A DNA stretch of 64,000 bases, from NCBI GenBank assembly GCA_035771165.1, contig JAWNZC010000177.1:186001-250000 (forward strand). The letters are read 5' to 3'. Numbering within the stretch: the stretch's first letter is position 1; each line of letters opens with the position of its first letter. This DNA is from Paragorgia papillata. Taxonomy: Eukaryota > Cnidaria > Anthozoa > Scleralcyonacea > Coralliidae. Positions 22,501 through 34,341 of this stretch are shown one piece after another. The position numbers and the translations under genes were made by a program. The notes under the pieces are model-generated. The model was not told the origin of the DNA, made no database searches, and saw nothing but the letters and a program-made list of their open reading frames with translations.

Positions 22501-25500
22501 TAGAAAACTACGTTTCAATAATTTCGGCAGTACTCTAACCTTACTATATTTCGATTTATAGTAAGGTTAGATATACTGCCGAAACAGAGAACGTCGAGCG
22601 AAGGCCCTTTCGAGCGAAGGCCCTTTCGAGCGAAGGCCCTTTCGAGCGAAGGCCCTTTCGAGCGAAGGCCCTTCGTCAGAGAGAAACGTTTCGAGCGAAA
22701 GTCCTTCGTCAGAGAGAAACGTTTCGAGCGAAGGTCCTTCGTCAGAGAGAAACGTTTCGAGCGAAGGTCCTTCGTCAGAGAGAAACGTTTCGAGCGAAGG
22801 TCCTTCGTCAGAGAGAAACGTTTCGAGCGAAGGTCCTTCGTCAGAGAGAAACGTTTCGAGCGAAGGCCCTTCGTCAGAGAGAAACGTTTCGAGCGAAGGC
22901 CCTTCGTCAGAGAGAAACGTTTCGAGCGAAGGTCCTTCGTCAGAGAGAAACGTTTCGAGCGAAGGTCCTTCGTCAGAGAGAAACGTTTCGAGCGAAGGCC
23001 CTTCGTCAGAGAGAAACGTTTCGAGCGAAGGTCCTTCGTCAGAGAGAAACGTTTCGAGCGAAGGTCCTTCGTCAGAGAGAAACGTTTCGAGCGAAGGTCC
23101 TTCGTCAGAGAGAAACGTTTCGAGCGAAGGTCCTTCGTCAGAGAGAAACGTTTCGAGCGAAGGTCCTTCGTCAGAGAGAAACGTTTCGAGCGAAGGTCCT
23201 TCGTCAGAGAGAAACGTTTCGAGCGAAGGTCCTTCGTCAGAGAGAAACGTTTCGAGCGAAGGTCCTTCGTCAGAGAGAAACGTTTCGAGCGAAGGCCTTT
23301 CGTCAGGGAGAAACGATTTGTTTTTCAACACTGCCTACGCGGTTACGCAGCACACTACTTTTAATTCACTGTTTTAATCACCATAGTGTTGTTTTAAGAC
23401 TCATATTAACCAAAAACTCTAAAGAAGAATTGGTTTAGTTTAGATTCAAACTAATCTTATAGCATTGCAATTGATTCCGTCTAGTCTTCTGTTGAGTGTA
23501 AGAAAGTAGAGTGCTTCGTAGGCAGTGTTTTGGATAGAGCAAAGTGAAAAGATGGTAAAGTCGCGAGATTTTTAGTAACGAAATACTGAGACTTCGGGCG
23601 GAGCCCTTCATCAGAGTAAAATGTCAAGTCATATAAAAGTAGATTTCTGTGAACGCCAGTGTGTTACAATGTATAAAATTAAAGGTGGTGAACTGTCGAG
23701 ATTTTAGATAACAAAATACTTCTGGACTTTGAACCAAAATTCTTCATTACGATTTATTTCGATGAAAAGCTTTGGTTCGTCAGCATTTTGTCCAGTTTTA
23801 AGGTTTATACTAATTACTATACACCCTATAACACACTGTCTACCTACAATCATTCTTTATTATTTCTGTCTTCAATGTTTTTAATTGTTTATCAAGACAC
23901 GGTGAGATATTTCCTTGTGATCTACCGTATAGGTGACAACGTGCTGTGTTTGCTGCGCCTTCAAGGTGACTATGTGAGTAATAATGGCTAGTTTATCACG
24001 AGCGCGCTATTCCTGCGGTCGATGTTTGAAAAGGTACAGCAGATATTGTCGAACATTTGACTATGTACTTCATGGAGCTCCACACCTGGCCTTCGGTTAA
24101 AGTTGAGTAACCGGTGGAAATTTCCTGCTAGGAATGTAGGATTGTGTGGAATGTCATGGCGTGTCTGTGTGAACAGTTCTTTTTTCTGCTTTATTCAATT
24201 CATAGTATTTAATGGAGATCGAAAATGCTAGACATGACGCAATTAGCTTGGTAATGGTTTAGCGTTTTAGCTTTATGGATCAATAAGGAAGGTTATCAGT
24301 TAAATTTGAAGTGCTTTGTTTCGGTGCTCTTGACCTGGCAGGAATGTAGTTCCAAACATTCTTTTTCTGATGTAACATGATCTGATATTTGTCATTAACC
24401 CATTCTTGCCTGAGCCGGTCAAAAATCATCCCTCTGTAGTGTTATTGGGCTCGCTTCATTTCTAACGCCAGACTTTTTAACTCTGTCTAATGCCAGACGA
24501 TCTATTGACTCTGCATGAACGAACGAACGAACGCGCGAACGAACGCACGCACGTACGCACGCACTTACAGACATAAAGCGCTGTTAGTTAACCACCTTTT
24601 CACTTTGCTATATCGCCATTTATTGTGTTGTCCTCAAGGCTTCGTGTTTCTTAGTTTACTTACATATGAATTGCAAAAATTAGACCGTGAGTTTTATTGC
24701 GATGATATTGCCTGGGCTTCGTTCACCATCTGTCAAATTTAGTAACTTCTGCTAACTACAGAAAAAGATGATCTAATAAATGTTTGTGAGACCTTGGCTT
24801 GAACCACTGACGTTGTTGACACTATTCACGAGGGTGTTGGCTGCACACTGATTAGAACACCTACCTTTCACTTCTTTGACTCGGTGTCAAACGATGCTGG
24901 GGGCAACACGTGCGCGCTAATTGGAGTGCAGTTATCAGATTAAAATTTCACCTTGGCCGCATGTGAGAAGAGTGCTTCCGGTTTGACACTACCACAGGTT
25001 TCCTCCGGGTACTCCGGTTTCCTCCTGTAGTAACACTAGACCAATGAGGGGTAGTCCTTACTGGACCTCTAGAGAGAACAGTTTAGATATGACTGATAGA
25101 GTTATCCAGTATAAATAAAGTTGGTTTAGTTTATCCTCACTATAAGTTTTGCCCGTATTTGATTTCATTTTAGCACCAGCATTTAGAAAGATATTTTATC
25201 TTGCAAGACATCTTGTCTAATGACAGATTGACTCTTAATAAATTGCTGGCAAATGTTAGATTTTAACTCATTCCTGTCCGAAGGCTTCCCCAGAGGTGAA
25301 TAAAATCGTCTGGCTTTAGCCAGAATAAAATACCAAAGACCGATTCGGACAGGAAAGAGTTGTGAACTTAATCTTAGAGAGAATTGTTTTTTATAAATAA
25401 ACCTAAATATATAGAATATATTTCTTGTACTGTATTTAGTTTATAATGTTTCTGTTTAGTTTGTGACTGCAATGGTCTCGCTGATACGTGTGAGTTTGAT

Positions 25501-25832
25501 AAAGTGCAGTACGAGAGAACAGGAGGGCGAGGTGGAAGATGTATTGCTTGTCGTAATAACACTGGAGGTCCATATTGTGATCGATGTAAAGATAATTTCT
25601 ACCGTGAAAACGAGAATGAGCAATGCAAGCCTTGCGACTGTAATCCAGTTGGTTCCAATAGCTTACAATGTTACACTGATGGACGTTGTTATTGTAAATC
25701 TGGAGTAACTGGTGACAAATGTGATCGCTGTCTTCCTAATCATTATGGTTTCTCTCAAGATGGCTGCAGGTTCGTATGGCTTCATCTTTTGTTGTGTATA
25801 TCGTGCGACGATGAACGTGGTTATGTGGTTTT

Positions 25833-25906
<74 letters not shown>

Positions 25907-28900
25907 TTTTCTCTCCTCCTCTTCCACCTTTTCCTCCTTCTCTTCTTTCTCCTCCTCCCCCTCCTCTTTCTCCTCCTTCTCCCCCTCCTGTTTCTCCTCT
26001 TTCTCCCCCCCTCTTTCTCCTCCTCCTCTTTCTCCTCCTCTTTCTCCTCTTTCTCCTCCTCTTTCTCCTCCTCTTTCTCCTCTTTCTCCTCCTCCTCTTC
26101 TCCTCCTCTTTCTCCTCCTCCCCCTCCTCTTTCTCCTCCTCCTCTTTCTCCTCCTCCTCTTTCTCCTCTTTCTCCTCCTCCTCTTTCTCCTCCTCCTCTT
26201 TCTCCTCCTCCTCTTTCTCCTCCTCTTTCTCCTCCTCTTTCTCCTCCTCTTTCTCCTCCTCTTTCTCCTCTTTCTCCTCCTCTTTCTCCTCTTTCTCCTC
26301 CTCCTCTTTCTCCTCCTCTTTCTCCTCCTCTTTCTCCTCTTTCTCCTCCTCTTTCTCCTCTTTCTCCTCCTCTTTCTCCTCTTTCTCCTCCTCTTTCTCC
26401 TCCTCCTCTTTCTCCTCCTCTTTCTCCTCCTCTTTCTCCTCTTTCTCCTCCTCTTTCTCCTCTTTCTCCTCCTCTTTCTCCTCTTTCTCCTCCTCTTTCT
26501 CCTCTTTCTCCTCCTCCTCTTTCTCCTCCTCTTTCTCCTCCTCTTTCTCCTCTTTCTCCTCTTTCTCTTCCTCCTCTTCCTCCTCTTTCTCCTCCTCTTT
26601 CTCCTCTTTCTCCTCCTCTTTCTCCTCTTTCTCCTCCTCTTTCTCCTCTTTCTCCTCCTCTTTCTCCTCTTTCTCCTCCTCGTTCTCCTCTTCTTTCTCC
26701 TCCTCCTCCTTCTCCTCTTTCTCCTCCTCCTCTTTCTCCTCCTCTTTCTCCTCTTCCTCTTTCTCCTCCTCCTCTTTCTCCTCTTTTATCTCCTTTTCCT
26801 TCTTTTCCTCTTCATCTTTCTCCTCTTTTACCTCCTCCTTCTTCTTCTCCTCCTCATTATTTTCATTTTCATCATCATTATCATCATCTTTATTGTTAAT
26901 GCTCCTTTTTTTTCCCTTAGTCCTTGCCAGTGTTCACGTCTTGGTACACGACATGACCATTTCCAATGTGATGAAAATGGTCAATGTACGTGTAAGAAAA
27001 ATGTCGTTGGCAAGAATTGTGATAAATGTAGACCAGGATCTTTTGCCCTAGAGGTCGCTAACCCGTACGGCTGTCGTGCATGTTTTTGTTATGGTCATTC
27101 CTATGACTGTAAGTCAGCTGATGGGTTCTCCAGTGTTAATCTTACATCAGTGTTTAGATTTGGATATGAAGAATGGACTGCCTTAAATGGCAAAGGTAAG
27201 GTGTTACTATTTATGCTTATCCGCAGCTTTCTGCTTTCGGTTCGTCTTCGGAAGACATCGTATCTACGAAGTTTGGGCATACCGTCCTTAGTTACGTCAT
27301 TTATATATAATTATTCTCCGTTGCTAGGTGAGGACGTGACTCGTCAGTTTGCAACTTGGGATCAACAGCAACAAAATGTACGAGTGACGTCAATCAATCA
27401 AGATTCAATCTATCTATCTGCTCCTGTGACGTACCTGAATAAAAAACGAAGCAGCTACTCCCGTATCCTCGCATTCAACTTCAAGGTGGCCGACACTGCC
27501 AACACTCAGTTTATGCAAGATGACATCATCTTAATATCTAAGAGTGGCTTGAAAATATCTACATCACTAGTTGCACAAGGTGAGGACAGCTTCCTTCCTT
27601 CCTTCCTTCCTTCCTTCCTTCCTTCCTTCCTTCCTTCCTTCCTTCCTTCCTTCCTTCCTTCCTTCCTTCCTTCCTTCCTTCCTTCCTTCCTTCCTTCCTT
27701 CCTTAAATACATATATTAATTATGTATTATTTTCTTTTTCTTGGTGATTAGGTAATCTTGTTCCAACTCGTTCGTTTCAAAGATATCAATATCGTCTTCA
27801 TGAGCATCCGTCTTATGACTGGTTGCCTCAGTTGACTGGTTTTGATTTCCAACGATTGTTGGATGACATCATTGAAATGAAGATCCGCATGACATATTCT
27901 GATCAGGGAACTGGCTTTATTGATGACGTTTCATTGGAGTTTGCGCAGAGCGGTGAGAACGCGGTGGATGTTGTCAACTGGGTAGAGCAATGTTCATGTC
28001 CTCCACCTCACGTTGGCTTATCATGCGAGGACTGCAGTGATGCCTATAAATATGAAACTGTCAACGGTTCTTCTTATGACAGGTGAGGGGGTGGGTGGGT
28101 GAGTAGGTAGGTAGGTGAGCAGGTAGGTGGGTGGGCGAGTAGGTGGGTGGGTAGGTAGGTGAGCAGGTAGGTGGGTATATGGGTGGGCGAGTAGGTAGGT
28201 GGGTAGGTAGGTGAGCAGGTAGGTGGGTGGGTGGGTGGGTAGGTAAGTGAGTAGGTAGGTGGGTAGGTGGGTGGGCGAGTAGGTGGGTGAGCATGTAGGT
28301 GGGTAGGTGGGTGGGCGAGTAGGTGGGTGGCTAGGTGGGTGAGCAGGTAGGTGGGTGGGAGAGTAGGTGGTAGGTGGGTGGGAGAGTAGGTGGTAGGTGG
28401 GTGGGAGAGTAGGTGGTAGGTGGGTGGGCGAGTAGGTGGGTGGGTGCGTAGGTGGGCGAGTAGGTGGGTGGATAGATGGGTGTGTACCTAGGTGAGTGAG
28501 TAGATGGGTGAGTGGGTTGTAGATAAGTAGTATCATTAAGCATTATGCTTCCTACGTGTAAACAAGGAGTGTACATGTTGTTATTTCATTCCAGGTGTGT
28601 ACGTTGTGAGTGCAACAATCACGCTGACAAATGTGATCCAGATACTGGTAAGTGTGTTTGTCAAGACCACACTGATGGCGACAACTGTCAGAAATGTAAA
28701 GATGGTTACTATGGTAACCCTACGTCAGGTACCAAAGACGATTGTAAACCATGTCCATGTGCGTTTGGTAACACATGTGTCCAGCTTGGCTTGAAGGTCA
28801 CGTGTACAGACTGTCCTGAGGGACACCAAGGTAAGGTGTGTCTATTATAGAGAGTCTGACTCTAATTAGTCATTAGAAAGTTACAGGTGGGAAGGTTGCA

Positions 28901-31900
28901 AGTTGGAAGGATAAGTGAACGTTCGATCACTTTGAAACGTGACAAACGTTTACCAAAAATCTGTTTATACGATTATAAAATACGTTGTGATTAGTCAGAT
29001 CATCTCTAATTAAATGGTCTTGTACAATTTGTAGATTTATTGAGTCTGGGGAAAAATCTCCCTCATCTTCGTCTTTTTTCCTCCTCAGCATGTCACATGG
29101 TTACTCTAAGCAACTTCAATTTTCTCTTTTCTCAGGTGACTTATGCGATGAATGTATTGATGGTTTCTATGGTGATCCTTCGGGTAGTCGTGGACCCAAG
29201 ACGCGCTGTAGAAAGTGTGACTGTAATGGAAATATTGATACCAACGCTGTATCCAACTGTGATCCTGAAACTGGAGATTGTCTCAAGTGTATTTATAATT
29301 CTCGTAATGGACCTCAAAAACAATGCGAACTTTGCAAAGTTGGTTTCTATGGTGAAGCGACGACTTACCCGAAACCTGGATGCGTAGGTTAGTTTGGAAA
29401 GATCATAGTTAGACGTCAATGAGTGTTAATTCATTGCTGCCTAGGATGTCTGAGGGTTCTCTCTTTGATGAGTAAAATCATCTGGTGTTAGACAGAGTAA
29501 AACACAAAACAATATTAAAGGGGATGGTTTTGGCTAGCTCAGGCAAAAATGGGTTAATCACTTGTTAACTCATTGCTGCCTAGGATGTCTGAGGGTTCTC
29601 TCTTTGATGAGTAAAATCATCTGGTGTTAAACAGGGTAAAACAATAAATGGACCATTTTTGACTAGCTCAGGCAGGAAGAGGTTAATCACTTGTTAACTC
29701 ATTGCTGCCTAGGATGTCTGAGGGTTCTCTCTTTGATGAGTAAAATCATCTGGTGTTAAACAGGGTGAAACAATAAATGGACCATTTTTGACTAGCTCAG
29801 GTAGGAATAGGTTAATCACTTGTTAACTCATTGCTGCCTAGGATGTCTGAGGGTTCTCTCTTTGATGAGTAAAATCATCTGGCGTTAGACAGAGTAAAAC
29901 AATGAAGGGATATTTTTGACTAGCTCAGGCAGGAATGGGTTAATTTGCTCATGAATTATTAAATCCTTGAGTAATTCCACAGAACTACTCATTCTCGTTG
30001 TTCTAATATTACATCTCGTTGTTTCAATTTTTTAGCGTGTGATTGCCACGAAAATGGTACGTTTGTTTCTTTTACAACGGATACATCCCAACCTCTGCCA
30101 TGTAATCAAGAAGGACAATGCATCTGTCGTAGAAATGTTGTGGGAAAGAAATGTGACAGATGTATAACTGAGCATTGGAATATTAATTCGAAGGCTGGTT
30201 GTGAACCTTGTAATTGTGATAAAGTTGGATCATTAAGTAATGATTGTAATATGGATAGTGGTCAGTGTGTGTGTAAACCTGGAGTTGGAGGAAGAACATG
30301 TGATCGATGTCTTCCTGATCATTATCAATTCTCTCAAGATGGATGCAAAGGTATACTATTTTGATAAAAAATAAATCTATCGCATTGTGTCTCCGTACTA
30401 CACAACTATCTTAGCTTTCGAAATATAGTAAGGTTAGATATATAATGCCGAAACAGAGAACGTAGGAGTCTAACGCTTCGAGCAAAGGCCCTTCATCAGA
30501 GAGAAACGTAAAGAGTGTAAATAAACAACGAAGTTGTTGTCAAGTTCAAGCTCGTTGTTTGTTTACACTCTTTACGTTTCTCTCTGACGAAGGGCCTTTG
30601 CTCGAAACGTTAGACTCCTACGTTCTCTGTTTCGGCAGTATATCAAACCTTGCTATATTTCGATTGTTGTTCCAACATTGCCTACGCAGCACGCTACTTT
30701 TATTTCACTATCTTAGCTTTGTCGTCTAGTTATTAACTAATTACCTATACTTCTTTTTCTGCTAGCTTGTAATTGTAGCCGTGAAGGTTCTCTTGGGGTA
30801 ACATGCGATGAAAATGGAAGATGTATTTGTCGACCTGGAGTGTTGGGAATAAAGTGTGATGAATGTGGTGAAAACCGTTTCAATCTCTCTGCAGGATGTA
30901 CTCGTGAGTAGATATCGATTTCAAATAAATGCAAATAAATCAGTTTGTTAAGACAATGTTTTTCGTAGTTGCGCGTCTTAGGTGGTTCATACTACGAAAG
31001 ACCGCGCGAAAGATAAGCATCAAAATAACAGTTTTTGTTTTATTTATTTTTTAACTAGGCTGTCCACCATGTTTTGATGAGCTGAAACTCAGAGTAGAGA
31101 AACTTCGTGGCATTCTTAAGTCTCTTAATCAGTCAAGTCCTAGTGGTGGAGATTCTCACACGAATCCTGACAAGGCCTTCCAAAGGTTTGCGTTCGTTCG
31201 TTCGTGTTTGTTTGTTTGTTTGTTTGTTTGTTTGTTTGTTTGTTTGTTTGTTTGTTTGTTTGTTTGTTTGTTTGTTTGTTTGTTCGTTCGTTCGTTCGTT
31301 CGTTCGTTCGTTCGTTCGTTCGTTCGTTCGTTCGTGTTTGTTTGTTTGTTTGTTTGTTTGTTTGTTTGTTTGTTTGTTTGTTTGTTCGTTCGTTCGTTTG
31401 TTTGTTTGTTTGTTTGTTTGTTTGTTTGTTTGTTTGTTTGTCTCTTTCTTCTTCTCTTTCTTTTCCTCCTCTTTTTATTTGAAATGTTTTGAAGTCATTG
31501 TGTGTTTTTAATCGTTTAGTTACAAATGATGTGGATTGTGCTATATGTTTTTTTTTTATTTAAGCGATTTAAACTCCGTGAGAGAGCAGTTGCTAAAGCT
31601 TCTTGATCGAGCCGAAGATACATCAGTCAACGATAAAGAATTAATGAAACGTCTTGATGCATTGAATATTACCCTAGTGCTCATTGAGTCAAAGTTGAAC
31701 GATGCCGACGGCAAGGCGAAAGAATCCGACACTCACTCGGCCAAAGCTATCACGGAAATAAACGCGGCTGACAATTCTATCGAACGGTCGTGGGAGTTAG
31801 TGAAAAAGCTAAATATATCAACAGAAGAAACAGCAGACATACTGAAGAAGATTTACAACTCCATGAAAAGCTGGAGTACTAGTACTATTAACTTGAGGGA

Positions 31901-33045
31901 AAGTACTAAAGAGGTGAGATCAAGAAGGGAATGTTGAACGATGCCATCTTGAAGTTTACGCTTCGGAGACGTTATCTGACGTTTACCTGCCCTGCCCTGT
32001 AGCTAACGTGGCCTCACGTGATCTGATTTGACGTGACCTGACCCTGAGCTGACATGACTTGACTTTACCTTACCTCACCACACCTCATCTCACCACACCT
32101 CATCTCACCACACCTCATCTCAACTCACCTCACCTCATCTCACCTCACCTCACCTCACCTCACCTCACCTCACCTCACCTCACCTCACCTCACCTCACCT
32201 CACCTCAACTCACCTCACCTCACCACATCTCATCTCACTTCACCTTTACCTTTATACCTCACCTCACCTCACCTCACCTCACCACATCTCATCTCACCTC
32301 ACCTCACCTCACCTCACCTTACCTCACCATACCTCATCTCACCTCACCTCACCTTACCTCACCTCACCTTACCTTACCAGACACGACCCGACGCTACATA
32401 ATATGTTTGCTATATTTCTGCATACTGGTATTAAATAACATAAAGACGTTTCTATGGTGTTTTCAATCTAGGTTCGTGATTTAGCAAGTAATCAATGGAA
32501 AGAGGTGAATGATCTTCAGAAAATCGCGAACGATTCTTTAACTTCTTCAAAGGAAGCTGGTAAAAACACAGAGAAAGCCGAGAAGCTACAGAATGATACA
32601 ATTGACCAGATTACACTTATTGATAATGACATCAATGATTTAAGAACACTTGGTAATCTAGCTCTTAGTAATGCTTCTGAAGCAAAGAACTCCGCAGATG
32701 AAACCAGTAAAGACGCTGACGAGCTTTTGAAGAAAGGACAGACTGCTCTGGAAGAAATTGATGTTGATAAAACCAAAGGTATGAATCTTATGGCACGAAA
32801 TGTTTGCCTTACAACGCAACGACAGCGACAACAACAACAGTAGCAACAACAGCAACAACAACAACAGTAGCAACAACAGCGACAACAACAACAGTAGCAA
32901 CAACAGCGACAACAACAACAGTAGTAGTAACAACAACAACAACAGCAACAACAACAACAGCAACAACAGCAACAACAACAACAGCAACAACAACAACAGC
33001 AACAACAACAACAACAGTAGTAACAACAACAACAACAGTAGTAGT

Positions 33046-33076
<31 letters not shown>

Positions 33077-33081
33077 GTAGT

Positions 33082-33131
<50 letters not shown>

Positions 33132-33162
33132 GAATAACAACAACAACAACAACAACAAGAAT

Positions 33163-33212
<50 letters not shown>

Positions 33213-34294
33213 AAATAATAACAACAACAACAACAACAACAAAAATAATAATAACAACAAGAATAACAACAACAACAACAACCATCATTATTGTCATGGT
33301 GTTGTTGTCGTTATTGTTTAGTTAACAGATGTAGGCCTGTAGGGATGTTTGTTAAGTAAACTTTCTTACCGGCAAGGCCATCTAAAAGTTGGGTTTTTTT
33401 CCCTTTAGCGGATGCCAGTGAAACGACGAAAGAGGCGAAAGATGTACAGGCTGAGGCGAAGCGTCTTGCAAGCCTAAAAACTGATGGAGGAGATTTTGAC
33501 CGTGGTGTAATGGAGCACAGGAAAACTGTTCTATATACTGCCGAAAACGCAACGAGTGATTTGTTAAAAAAGGCACAAGAGGCAAACAAAACAGCGCACT
33601 TTGCCATCGCCAATGCTACAAAAACGATAGCAGAAGCACGAAATACAGTAGACATTTTGGAGGTAGGTGTTCGCTTTAAATAATGACCAATATATAACTG
33701 GATTGCAGGTCTCCTATATCAACGACTAACATAGTGATTATGTGATATATCGTCTCGTGTTTTAAATCTGATAAAACGAGTATACTGCGAATGTTTTGGA
33801 TAGCTTTAAAACGATCCATTTGGTAAGTTCATTGGCATAGTAATTTTGAATAACGTTGTCTAAGCCGAGAAAATCAAAGCTAAAGTTTATGTAAAAATCA
33901 GGAGGATTTTTTATCATATTTTAAACCACGGACATTGGTACTGATTTCCTTTGTGTTTTCCTCATGAATTATGAATGAGTTTTGAATGACTTCTATCCAA
34001 TATTTTGGTGTATATTTTTAGAACTTCAATAAGAGAGTTAACGAGAGTAGAGCTAAGGCCGAGAAAGCCAAAGAAGATATTTCTGAAATAGAACGACTTA
34101 TTGATTCTGCGAATAATAAAACTGATAAGTCACGTGACGAGGTTGGTAATGCTGCTGATGACGTGAAGCAAGCCGAGGATCTTGCTAAGAATGCTCTCAA
34201 ATTATCTACAGATACCGCTAAGGTAAGTAGTAACAGTGCATGTGCTGACGCATGCGCGGGGTTGTTGTTTGATAACGTGTTGCTGGTCTAGGTT

Positions 34295-34341
<47 letters not shown>

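Larger units (their letters stand above)
20595..25459 (+). other. Laminin intron 1 (4.9 kb)
   Basis: The first intron separates the N-terminal-domain exon from the LE2/LE3 exon and may hold enhancers. Visible content: the 33-bp minisatellite at 22526-23331, a dispersed repeat at 23508-23630, a GAAC/GCAC-rich stretch at 24514-24565, the inverted GGTTTCCTCCGGGTACTCCG repeat at 24998-25035, and a fragment at 25265-25345 of the family tandemly repeated at 29431-29945. I see no other exon. Confidence 0.6.

Noticed and set aside
22567..23331. 254-codon minus-strand ORF and possible CRISPR-like array
   Set aside because: Units are contiguous 33-mers with no unique spacers, and the DNA is animal. 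The frame is open only because the unit length is a multiple of three.
25504..27051. 515-codon ORF apparently joining laminin LE modules to a Ser/Phe-rich protein
   Set aside because: It is laminin exon 2 read through a pyrimidine-rich intron. The true exon 3 begins at 26921 in another frame, with conserved LE sequence.
28021..28576. Thr/Pro/His-rich ORFs resembling mucin or antifreeze repeats (minus)
   Set aside because: They arise from the GTAGGTGG repeat in laminin intron 5 and overlap laminin exon 5 on the other strand.
32658..33325. Poly-Leu, poly-Asn, poly-Thr and poly-Val ORFs on both strands
   Set aside because: All are frames of one (CAA)n repeat inside laminin intron 12.
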